Virus record (IMG/VR): IMGVR_UViG_3300042392_001665
Span: 1 to 58,669 of that record
DNA length: 58,669 nt
DNA from: a virus
Strand: one strand, 5' to 3'
Shown here: positions 1 to 6,633 of the stretch, piece by piece
Layout of the letters: each line of letters opens with the position of its first letter
Position numbering within the stretch: the first letter of the stretch is position 1
Made by a program: the position numbers and the translations under genes
The notes under the pieces: generated by a model
Database searches by the model: none
Told to the model about the DNA's origin: nothing
Seen by the model: only the letters and a program-made list of their open reading frames with translations

Positions 1-505
1 TAGATTGTACACCCTCATATATGATTTTACCTAACCCAGTTTGTGGGTCGGTTTGTAACATTTCTAAATAATCAAATTCTTTGGGAGATATTGTCAATCC
101 ACTAACTGGCATTAGTGTTGTGGTACCACAATTCATATCACTATCACTAGCAAAAAATAACTTTCTGACATTATCTAAAAAAATAGGTTTAATTGATTCT
201 GTTGTTTCTTTTACGGAATCTCTAGTTATTTTTCTAAGCATACTTTCACCATCTTTCTGTTTGACTGGAAGTATTTTTTGGAGGTCTTTAGTTATTTTTT
301 CAAATATGTTTTCAACGTTTGGTATCTTTTTTTTTGCTATATCCGCATAACTCTCTAACGTACTACCAACTTGACCTTGTAAGTTTTCTAAAGTATCGTC
401 ATATTTTTTTAATAGATCATCAACATCCTTTTTTCTATCACTAGCTTGTTGGATGATTTTAAACTTGGATTTAATTTCCCTTTGTTTATTTTTAAGATCT
501 ATCAT
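1..505 (-). CDS. Hypothetical coiled-coil protein, C-terminus cut by the window edge
   Basis: An open minus-strand frame starts at ATG 505-503 and runs off the left edge with no stop (168 residues visible). It begins MIDLKNKQREIKSKFKIIQQ. The first ~60 residues are strongly charged and helical with heptad-like spacing, so a coiled coil is likely. A second helical, Lys-rich stretch follows, then a more globular part near the edge (…FFASDSDMNCGTTTLMP…). The start overlaps the stop of the upstream gene as TAATG, so the two are translationally coupled. I do not recognise a family. Its place behind the late promoter-like motif and a small helical protein suggests a virion or assembly protein, but function is unknown. 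Confidence 0.7.
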   Translation of the reverse strand, partial: MIDLKNKQREIKSKFKIIQQASDRKKDVDDLLKKYDDTLENLQGQVGSTLESYADIAKKKIPNVENIFEKITKDLQKILPVKQKDGESMLRKITRDSVKETTESIKPIFLDNVRKLFFASDSDMNCGTTTLMPVSGLTISPKEFDYLEMLQTDPQTGLGKIIYEGVQS

Positions 506-879
506 TATAGTTCATATTTTTGACCTTTGTCATTATCGTTGTCTCCAACTAATTTTTCAAGCAATTCTCTATCCTCATCAGTAAGTGTCATTTTACCTCC
601 TGAGAACTTATCTGTAGATCCTCCACCCTTTTGAATAAGGGTATTCTGAATCTTAACTAAAGATAGTTTCTTTTCGGTACATTCGTTTAGGATCTTTTGT
701 TGCTCTTTAATTACTGGCCCAATAACGGACATGTCTTCAGATTCCTTCATAAAAGAAAGCATCTTTTTCATAATCAGTGTGGCAGTATTTTTTTGCTCTA
801 CAATATCATGGTAGATTTCCTGCATCAGTGCTAGCGCAGAATCTGTATCTATCGCTAAATTTTTCTTTGGTGGTCTCAT
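505..879 (-). CDS. Small helical hypothetical protein downstream of gp55
   Basis: A 124-residue, mostly helical, charged protein with Gly-rich (KGGGSTDKFSGG) and acidic Asp/Asn-rich (GDNDNDKG) stretches near the C-terminus. No signal peptide or membrane segment. The ATG lies 15 nt after the gp55 stop, and CTATTTATTA sits in that gap, so the gene probably has its own late promoter. It is coupled to the next gene by TAATG. T4 encodes a small late co-activator (gp33) that works with gp55; position and size invite the comparison, but I see no gp33-type hydrophobic C-terminus, so this is not claimed. Function unknown. Confidence 0.75.
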   Translation of the reverse strand: MRPPKKNLAIDTDSALALMQEIYHDIVEQKNTATLIMKKMLSFMKESEDMSVIGPVIKEQQKILNECTEKKLSLVKIQNTLIQKGGGSTDKFSGGKMTLTDEDRELLEKLVGDNDNDKGQKYEL

Positions 880-881
880 AA

Positions 882-891
882 TAATAAATAG
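882..891 (-). promoter_or_regulatory. Late promoter-like motif CTATTTATTA
   Basis: On the minus strand CTATTTATTA lies in the 15-nt gap between the gp55 stop and the ATG of the next gene. The TATTTATT core ends 3 nt before the ATG. It is one of fourteen such sense-strand octamers before mostly structural genes in this window. Confidence 0.5.
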
Positions 892-894
892 GGT

Positions 895-1593
895 TTACTC
901 TAAAAATCTACCTAAAACACCATCATATAATAATTTATATCTTTTAAGTGATATTCTAATTTCCTTAGTTGATAGGGATGTCATTTCTCTTAAAGACAAA
1001 AGAATTAAATTCTTGTTAAACTTATTACCGTCACCTATTTGAAAAATCTGGTCAAAGTTGCTAAAAATCTCTAGAAGGGCATAACCCAATTTTTTTTCAT
1101 TATCAGTTAGATCTTCTTTTTCAATAAAATCCTCTAATTTGTTAGTTAAATTAATTATAACCGTTGTATAATCAATATGGTACTCATCTATAGTATACGA
1201 AAACTCAACTCTACTTTCTATGTCTTCAGATATGTCTTCGTATGAAATGCTTCTATTTTGTTCTTTAGTGTCTTTTTGAATCGCACCCATTAAGTAGTTC
1301 TTACATATGGTTCCAAAATAAGAATACGCCTTATGGTTTTTTGTGTGATCAAATTTATTAATTTTTGTTATAAGAAAGGACATTGTATCGGTGTGTAAGT
1401 CTTCAAAATCCATATCTTTTCTGTATAGTTTGTATCTTCTTATGATACTTTCAACCATAATAACTAGGGGTTCTCGTAAATATTCATTGAATATCTTATT
1501 TCTTTCTGCCTCATCAATACTGTCTAGGTACATGACTACCGCCTTTTCTTGATCCTCCCCAAAATAAACTTTTTGGGTTCTTTTTCTTGGCAT
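895..1593 (-). CDS. 55: Late-transcription sigma factor, T4 gp55-like
   Basis: A 232-residue sigma-like protein (T4 gp55 is about 185). Residues ~50-125 have the region-2 pattern of phage late sigmas: a DFEDLHTDTMSFL helix, then FDHTKNHKAYSYFGTICKNY, then the basic MGAIQKDTKEQNRS segment, which would contact the -10 DNA. Residues ~195-225 (LREMTSLSTKEIRISLKRY) look like a helix-turn-helix, suggesting a region-4-like element. In T4, gp55 binds host RNA polymerase and the sliding clamp to read late promoters. Here it would be expected to read the TATTTATA motifs. The gene overlaps the upstream glycosyltransferase by one base (TAATG). Sigma assignment firm; C-terminal HTH is inference. Confidence 0.85.
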   Translation of the reverse strand: MPRKRTQKVYFGEDQEKAVVMYLDSIDEAERNKIFNEYLREPLVIMVESIIRRYKLYRKDMDFEDLHTDTMSFLITKINKFDHTKNHKAYSYFGTICKNYLMGAIQKDTKEQNRSISYEDISEDIESRVEFSYTIDEYHIDYTTVIINLTNKLEDFIEKEDLTDNEKKLGYALLEIFSNFDQIFQIGDGNKFNKNLILLSLREMTSLSTKEIRISLKRYKLLYDGVLGRFLE

Positions 1594-2378
1594 TAATTTC
1601 CATTATAATTTACTTCTCGTTTATTGGTAAAGAAAAATTCTTTTTTTGCTGTTTCCACCCAGAATTTGGCTTCGTTTTCTGCTAGCTTTGTTTTTTCATC
1701 ATTTTTATATAACCAGAATAAGGAGTCTTCTCTTAAATTAACATGTCTGTATCCAATTCTAGGAACAACCATAATTTTTGCCCCATTATGTGTAAGTCTT
1801 AATAAAAATTCATAACCAAAGGTTAATTTAACATTTTCTTTAAACCCACCATTTTCTTTAACAACCTTTGTTTTATATAAACCACCACTGATTTGATAAC
1901 TTTGATATTCAAGTAAAACTTCGTTATCGATCATACCTTGTTTTTCCGAAAACCCATATGCCCAAACAGACTCATTTGTGAAGTTTGTAAAATTACCCTC
2001 CTCATCAACATCTTTGACGATCGGTAAAAAAACATCGACATCCGCATTTTCTTTGATATGTTGATTAATAGACTTTAACCATATTTTTTGATATTCGTCA
2101 TCAACTTCTAAAATTGAAAACCAATCTGTTTTACAATTATCAATCCCCTCATTTACTTGAGAACAAAAATCCGTATTTTTAGTATGGTATTTGTATTCAA
2201 TCTCTAGTTTTTTACCTAAGTCAACCGCTTCTAGGGCGCTTTTTAATGTTGTAGGCGCAACGATCATTAATTTAACATCGTTGTAAAATTCTTTTGCTGA
2301 TTCTACAGCGTTTTGTAACATTAAATTATAATCATCATCTAGTTTGTGAACCGGTAAGATTATTGTTATATTTTTCAT
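1593..2378 (-). CDS. GT-A type (family 2-like) glycosyltransferase
   Basis: 261 residues. It begins with the strand-loop MKNITIILPVHKLDDDYN typical of GT2 enzymes (ILPVHK for the sugar-nucleotide site). The metal-binding acidic motif is ILEVDDEY near residue 92, after the W-F strand of a Rossmann-like GT-A fold. A later segment (YQISGGLYKTKVVKENGGFKENV…) matches the acceptor-site region where GT2 proteins carry GG(F/L) and E/D residues. No membrane segment, so it is cytoplasmic. It overlaps the upstream GT-B gene by 4 nt (ATGA) and the downstream gp55 start by 1 nt. The acceptor (DNA base, virion protein or host glycan) cannot be read from the sequence. Confidence 0.8.
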   Translation of the reverse strand: MKNITIILPVHKLDDDYNLMLQNAVESAKEFYNDVKLMIVAPTTLKSALEAVDLGKKLEIEYKYHTKNTDFCSQVNEGIDNCKTDWFSILEVDDEYQKIWLKSINQHIKENADVDVFLPIVKDVDEEGNFTNFTNESVWAYGFSEKQGMIDNEVLLEYQSYQISGGLYKTKVVKENGGFKENVKLTFGYEFLLRLTHNGAKIMVVPRIGYRHVNLREDSLFWLYKNDEKTKLAENEAKFWVETAKKEFFFTNKREVNYNGN

Positions 2379-3442
2379 ACTGCTTCTTCTTGTTTTAATT
2401 TTTCTAATCCTTTTAAAATCGTTTCTTTTCTTTTAGAATTAAATGATTCAAAAATGTTAATGGTGTTGTTTTTTGTTATTTCTTTGTTATATGGTAATAA
2501 GGTTTCTTGCATTTTTTGTTTTACATCATCATTGATTTCAACACCCTCTAACCAAGCTAAACAATATGTGCCCAGTAATTCAATAAGTTTACTTTCATCA
2601 TATGTCCACATACCATTTTCAGATAACCAATCAGGTTCTGTCATAGGTATTTTACCAATAATTGGTACACCCGTTTTCATTGACTCTAATGGAAAGGTTC
2701 CAAATGTACTATCATCATCTAACCACAATGAAACAAAACATTCTTTTAACCCTTCAGCAAATTCTGAATTTGACATTTGAACCATATCTCTAAACGTGAC
2801 CCATCTTAGTTGTGGATATTTTAAATAGAATTCAGATATTAGTTTTCTGTGTTTAACCCTATCTCTACAACTAATAGCAATAAAAGGTTTTGACGGAGAC
2901 GTGGGCACGCTAAAATGATCCTCAATAACAGGAGGAATAATAAAGACTAAAGATTCTGGAAAGTATTCTAAAATATATTTTTTAGCTGCTTCTGTTGTTG
3001 TGATAACTTTATCAAACCCAAAATCACTAAATCTACTTCCAATAGATAATGTGTCAAACATATATTCTTTTTGTTGAACTAGCATTATTTTAGTACATCT
3101 AACATTCGCTAATTGTTGTAAAACGTTAGCATAACTTTCTGGTACAACAAGAATATCGTCAATACTCATTTCTACCTTATCTTCCTTAATTGATACTACT
3201 GGTATTTCTTTATAAGAATCTCCAAGCCACGCTGATACTCCACCATACTTTGAGTCTTCGACAAGTACTTTTGAATTCATACCCGCTTGTTTCAGATATA
3301 ATGCCATATCATAGATATGTTTAACAGAAGCCCTAGCATTACCTTTAGTGTCATAACACAAAAAATAAATCGCATTTTCTTTGGATTCAATTCTGGTTAG
3401 AGCGTCTTCTAATTTTTCGATGTTTTTTAATTTTTCACTCAT
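2375..3442 (-). CDS. GT-B type glycosyltransferase (GT4-like)
   Basis: 355 residues with a two-domain GT-B layout. The N-terminal half has a Rossmann-like acceptor domain (AIYFLCYDTKGNARASVKHI, then DDILVVPESYANVL). The C-terminal half has the donor domain: FIAISCRDRVKHRKLI, then SLWLDDDSTFGTFPLESMKT, where FGTFPLE stands in for the GT4 E-x7-E type nucleotide-sugar motif, and GVPIIGKIP. No transmembrane segment. Translationally coupled to the GT2-like gene downstream (4-nt overlap), so the two probably act in one pathway, for instance building a disaccharide or modifying one target in two steps. Substrate unknown. Confidence 0.75.
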   Translation of the reverse strand: MSEKLKNIEKLEDALTRIESKENAIYFLCYDTKGNARASVKHIYDMALYLKQAGMNSKVLVEDSKYGGVSAWLGDSYKEIPVVSIKEDKVEMSIDDILVVPESYANVLQQLANVRCTKIMLVQQKEYMFDTLSIGSRFSDFGFDKVITTTEAAKKYILEYFPESLVFIIPPVIEDHFSVPTSPSKPFIAISCRDRVKHRKLISEFYLKYPQLRWVTFRDMVQMSNSEFAEGLKECFVSLWLDDDSTFGTFPLESMKTGVPIIGKIPMTEPDWLSENGMWTYDESKLIELLGTYCLAWLEGVEINDDVKQKMQETLLPYNKEITKNNTINIFESFNSKRKETILKGLEKLKQEEAV

Positions 3443-3446
3443 TTTT

Positions 3447-3731
3447 TTATATTTCTTCGTTTATTATTCCGTATTGTATTAGGGTATTAAAAGCAAGATT
3501 AAATGACAATGATCCGGAGCCATTTTTTAAAGAAGACAGTATAACATCTTCTCCCTCATCTTCAAATTCATTTAATACTCGATCTAACATCATTTTTATT
3601 AACTCATATTTAAAAACGTTTATTTCAATAACGTCTTTACCATCCTCGTCACTTATTGTCCCACCTGTTCTACATTTTTCAACGATTCCGTCGATATCAA
3701 TGTAATAATCTTTTCCGTTAAAATTATGCAT
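3447..3731 (-). CDS. Small acidic hypothetical protein
   Basis: 94 residues, acidic (many Asp/Glu, including FEDEGEDV), without Walker or metal motifs beyond a DIDG run near the N-terminus. The start overlaps the end of the HAD-like gene by 8 nt and the stop is 4 nt before the next start, so it belongs to the same operon. The N-terminus (YYIDIDGIVEKC) superficially resembles HAD motif I, but the protein is far too short for that fold. Not recognised. Confidence 0.7.
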   Translation of the reverse strand: MHNFNGKDYYIDIDGIVEKCRTGGTISDEDGKDVIEINVFKYELIKMMLDRVLNEFEDEGEDVILSSLKNGSGSLSFNLAFNTLIQYGIINEEI

Positions 3732-4356
3732 CTAATTGTTTTTGTTCGTCTTTATTGAATATAATATTGTTTTGATTATCAATATTAATATCACTTAATT
3801 TATTAATTTTTTTCTCGTAAGTAAAGAAATTGTTATAGGTTGTTTCAAATAGTATAAATTCTTTATTATCTGGTTTTAAATCTAAAATTCTTTTAGAATC
3901 AGATATCCACACATCAGCTTTACCCCATTCTTCACTAATATTTTCACTTAAAATAAATTTAATATTATTTGGCATAAACCCACTTCTAGCTAAGAAAAAT
4001 AATGTTGCTGGTTTTGCTTTAGCATACTCATCCAAACCGACTAAATAAACATCATGATCTTTATAATCAAAGACAAATTTATTAAATTCGTTATAGACGT
4101 TAATATAACTAACTGGAGAGTGGCCATAGAGTTCCATTGGATATTCTATGTATTGAAAGTGATCGCTTTGTTCTTTAGATTGAAAAGCAAAATGATCTGT
4201 TAGGTTTAAATTAGTAATTGGTTCGGTAATTTTATAATCAAAAGTATCTGTTGATCCTTCCTCTTCATCAACATTTATGTAAGCATTTTCATAATGATAA
4301 TGAAACCTGTTTATAAAATTACGTAAAACCCCATCGATTGAAATATAGATATTCAT
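3724..4356 (-). CDS. HAD-fold 5'-nucleotidase-like protein, probably catalytically inactive
   Basis: 210 residues resembling phage HAD-type 5'(3')-nucleotidases. The N-terminal motif I reads IYISIDGVLRNF where active enzymes have DxDG(V/T)L: the nucleophile, the first Asp, is Ser, while the second Asp and the Gly remain. A middle segment VYLVGLDEYAKAKPATLFFL matches the strand-turn-helix holding motifs II and III (Lys present). The metal-binding motif IV reads ADVWISDSKRIL, where active relatives usually have D-x-x-I-D-D; one Asp is Ser. The fold assignment is moderate; the loss of nucleophile follows from it. It could serve as a nucleotide- or protein-binding subunit. It starts a likely operon, preceded by 43 nt of noncoding DNA. 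Confidence 0.6.
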   Translation of the reverse strand: MNIYISIDGVLRNFINRFHYHYENAYINVDEEEGSTDTFDYKITEPITNLNLTDHFAFQSKEQSDHFQYIEYPMELYGHSPVSYINVYNEFNKFVFDYKDHDVYLVGLDEYAKAKPATLFFLARSGFMPNNIKFILSENISEEWGKADVWISDSKRILDLKPDNKEFILFETTYNNFFTYEKKINKLSDINIDNQNNIIFNKDEQKQLDA

Positions 4357-4399
4357 ATTCCAAAAGATAGGGCTTATTTTAAAAAAAGTAAATGAGTAA

Positions 4400-5113
4400 T
4401 TACTCGTATCTATTTAATATTTCACCAATAATTGGGTTTCTAACAATATCCTCATGTCCAAATTCGAAAACACCAATTCCTCTAACACCATCTAATCTTT
4501 TTTTGGCATCATATAATCCTGATTTCGTTTTATCTTTATATTTGTCAGATTGTTCTAGATCTCCAGATAAGAAAAATTTAGAATTAAATCCAATACGCGT
4601 TAATAGTAGCTTTATTTGAGATGGTGTAGCGTTCTGAGCTTCTTCAAAAACCAGAATTGTATTATCAACATTCCATCCTCTCATATATGCTAATGCAGCA
4701 ACTTCGATATACCCCTCATCTTTCAATTGTTCTCTCGCTTCTTTACCTATTATTTTATTTAGTAAATAATATGATGGATAAATGTAGGGATCTAATTTTT
4801 CTTCTAATCCACCAGGTAAGGAACCTAATTTCTCTTCAGCCTCAACAGCGGGTCTAACTATGATAATTTTTTCAAATTTATTATCATCATCATGTAATAA
4901 GTCTACCGCCCTTTTCATTGCAATATATGATTTACCGACTCCGGCTGGCCCAAAACATAATGTTATTTGGTTTTCGCCTAAAATCTCCCAATATTTTTCT
5001 TGATTTTTGGTAAGGAACTTTTCTTTTGGTTTTTTGATGATTTCTCTAATTCTCTGCTTATGTGGTATTTTCTTCTCTTCTACTAGCCCTGGTTTTGTTT
5101 TCGACTTAATCAA
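4400..5113 (-). CDS. phoH: PhoH-like P-loop ATPase
   Basis: 237 residues. Walker A is FGPAGVGKSYIAMKRAVDLL near residues 53-72; Walker B is TILVFEEAQNATPSQIK near 148-165. The PhoH signatures VRPAVEAEEKLGSLPGG and a sensor-like FLSGDLEQSD follow, so this is the compact PhoH domain found in many phages. PhoH proteins are cytoplasmic ATPases of uncertain role linked to RNA metabolism. The start is TTG at 5113: an in-frame stop lies 15 nt upstream and no ATG comes early enough to keep the whole domain. A TATTTATA motif lies about 36 nt upstream, at the end of dut. Family assignment strong; start moderately sure. Confidence 0.85.
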   Translation of the reverse strand: MIKSKTKPGLVEEKKIPHKQRIREIIKKPKEKFLTKNQEKYWEILGENQITLCFGPAGVGKSYIAMKRAVDLLHDDDNKFEKIIIVRPAVEAEEKLGSLPGGLEEKLDPYIYPSYYLLNKIIGKEAREQLKDEGYIEVAALAYMRGWNVDNTILVFEEAQNATPSQIKLLLTRIGFNSKFFLSGDLEQSDKYKDKTKSGLYDAKKRLDGVRGIGVFEFGHEDIVRNPIIGEILNRYE

Positions 5114-5149
5114 GTTGTTTGAGTTTTAATTTACGATTATTGTCACACT

Positions 5150-5157
5150 TATAAATA
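5150..5157 (-). promoter_or_regulatory. Late promoter-like TATTTATA upstream of phoH
   Basis: Minus-strand TATTTATA directly after the dut stop codon, about 36 nt before the TTG start of the PhoH gene. It fits the window-wide motif but is the only perfect copy before a non-structural gene. Confidence 0.4.
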
Positions 5158-5775
5158 TCACTTAATTCCACTAGAATTAAATCCACCATCACCTCTTAAA
5201 GTTTCATTAATCACCTCTGTTTTAGCTAAAATAATCTTACCTTCACCGAACACTGGCATAATTACCGCTTGAGCGATTCTGTCACCTTTTTGTATTGTAA
5301 ACGGCTCTTCCCCTAGATTAATTAACGGAATCTTAACCTCACCTCTATAATGACTATCAACCGTTCCTGGGCTATTTAAAACAGTAATACCATTTTTTAT
5401 GGCTAAACCACTTCTTGGTCTAACTTGTATTTCTGTACCTTTTTCTAATTCAAAATATAACCCAGTTGGAACTAAAACTCTTTTTAATGGATTTAAAACG
5501 ATTGGTTCATCAATATCTGCTCTAAGATCAAATCCACTATCACCCTCATACGCAAATTTGGGATCTTCATTAGTCGATTTATTTATATATTTAACCGAAA
5601 GTTTTGAATATTCCTCTTTCTGTGCATTATAAATTTCACTATTTAAATCATCCAATGTTAAATTTATTTGCTTGGCTAATTCTTCATCAATTGTATCATC
5701 AGTTTCATCTACCGATAATAGTTTTTCATACTCTTTTAATTTATCTAGAATTTCCTGAAAATTACCTTGTTCCAT
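5158..5775 (-). CDS. dut: dUTPase (dUTP diphosphatase) with an N-terminal helical extension
   Basis: 205 residues; the trimeric dUTPase core is usually ~140-150. All five motifs are present in order: GDSGFDLRAD (~78-87), RPRSGLAIKNGITV (~117-130), SPGTVDSHYRGEVKI with the catalytic Asp (~134-148), GDRIAQAVIMPV, and C-terminal RGDGGFNSSG, which closes over the substrate. It hydrolyses dUTP to dUMP and PPi, keeping uracil out of phage DNA and feeding dTMP synthesis. The first ~60 residues (EILDKLKEYEKLLS…DEELAKQINLTLDDLN) are an acidic helical extension not needed for catalysis. The start lies 14 nt inside the upstream HD-like gene. Active enzyme expected. Confidence 0.93.
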   Translation of the reverse strand: MEQGNFQEILDKLKEYEKLLSVDETDDTIDEELAKQINLTLDDLNSEIYNAQKEEYSKLSVKYINKSTNEDPKFAYEGDSGFDLRADIDEPIVLNPLKRVLVPTGLYFELEKGTEIQVRPRSGLAIKNGITVLNSPGTVDSHYRGEVKIPLINLGEEPFTIQKGDRIAQAVIMPVFGEGKIILAKTEVINETLRGDGGFNSSGIK

Positions 5776-6331
5776 ATTTTTCTTCTATTAATGCTAATTC
5801 AAATCCGTGTTTCATTACCTGGCTTAAAATCAATGAATGCCATTTGGCCATTTTATCATCAGAATCTTTATCTATGTTTATAATGGCTTGGTATTCATCT
5901 TCTTCTAACGAACAACCATATTTGGTTGCATAGTAAGCACTTCTTTCTCCAACTTTAAGAGCTGTCATCCCTTCTGAATTATAAACGTACATTTTACCTA
6001 AATTGGTTCTATGCCATTCACTATCATTCATTTTAAAAAGAAACACTTTACCTATTTGAGAAAGAAAAACGGTTTTTATTATTTTTTCTTTATTTAATTT
6101 TATTTTTTCTGGTAGAATATCGTTTATGTTTAATGAGTACTTACAAACCTTCATTAAATGATCTAATAGACCTCCAGGATAGCAACCATATAAATCTAAA
6201 GAAGGAGAAGCTGGGGCATGATAAAAATCACTCCCCAGAAACTCCTCTAACTCTTTTGTAAAAATATTATACCTTAAGTTAGTTTCTTGAAATTTTTCTT
6301 TATTTTTTTCAATCCTATCCTTAGATAACAT
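5762..6331 (-). CDS. HD-domain-like protein lacking the HD metal ligands
   Basis: 189 residues. It has the framework of the phage HD hydrolase family: FYHAPASPSLDLYGCYPGGL then LDHLMKVCKYSL, where relatives read APAS…GGL-x-HS-x-x-V. The helix that normally carries LLHDxxK reads VFLSQIGKV, so the His-Asp doublet is replaced by Ser-Gln. Later segments GMTALKVGERSAYYATKYG and EEDEYQAIINI match the region with GHGE+S and a trailing His, and those His residues are missing too. The fold seems preserved while the metal site is gone, so it is probably not an active phosphohydrolase. Overlaps dut by 14 nt and follows the next gene by 3 nt: one operon. Family assignment is from memory of the pattern. 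Confidence 0.55.
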   Translation of the reverse strand: MLSKDRIEKNKEKFQETNLRYNIFTKELEEFLGSDFYHAPASPSLDLYGCYPGGLLDHLMKVCKYSLNINDILPEKIKLNKEKIIKTVFLSQIGKVFLFKMNDSEWHRTNLGKMYVYNSEGMTALKVGERSAYYATKYGCSLEEDEYQAIINIDKDSDDKMAKWHSLILSQVMKHGFELALIEEKYGTR

Positions 6332-6334
6332 ATT

Positions 6335-6565
6335 TTATTTGTAATATTCTGGTGTGTTTTTTTCATCAATCACACACTCAATTTGCATCTTAGAGACGCT
6401 TAGGCTCTCACTACCTCTGATATCACCAGATCGATACTTGGCAGCAACGATAGTTGCTTCTTCCACAGAGTTAGCTTGCAACACATACTTAACTTTTTTA
6501 ATTCTTGGGTTACCCTCTCGGTCCGTTTGTTCGGTTTCGTAACCAATTGTAATTAGATAATACAT
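6335..6565 (-). CDS. Small protein, possibly DUF4494-like
   Basis: 76 residues: MYYLITIGYETEQTDREGNP…, a strand, a turn with a Lys-rich KKVKYVLQANSVEEATIVAAKY segment, and a last strand VSKMQIECVI. The pattern of a K-x-K-x-x-Y-x-V/L-x-A-x-S/D-x-x-E-A unit in a ~75-residue alpha/beta protein resembles DUF4494, a family I associate with Bacteroidota and their phages. That would support the host guess, but the match is by eye. It lies 3 nt upstream of the HD-like gene. No TATTTATA precedes it. Function unknown. Confidence 0.5.
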   Translation of the reverse strand: MYYLITIGYETEQTDREGNPRIKKVKYVLQANSVEEATIVAAKYRSGDIRGSESLSVSKMQIECVIDEKNTPEYYK

Positions 6566-6633
6566 AATTTTTATATTTTATTGTTCGTTACTAATATAGA
6601 TGATTTAATTTATAAAAACAAAAAAAGTAACAA

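Noticed and set aside
81-350. Plus-strand open frame near the left end
   Set aside because: It is antisense to a clearly coding minus-strand frame (1-505) with good coiled-coil protein character.
505-879. gp33 late co-activator as the gene downstream of gp55
   Set aside because: Size and position fit, but the C-terminus lacks the hydrophobic clamp-binding end of T4 gp33 and no sequence similarity is visible.
3447-3731. DIDG near the N-terminus of the 94-residue protein as HAD motif I
   Set aside because: The protein is too short for a HAD fold and no other HAD motif follows; probably a beta-hairpin.
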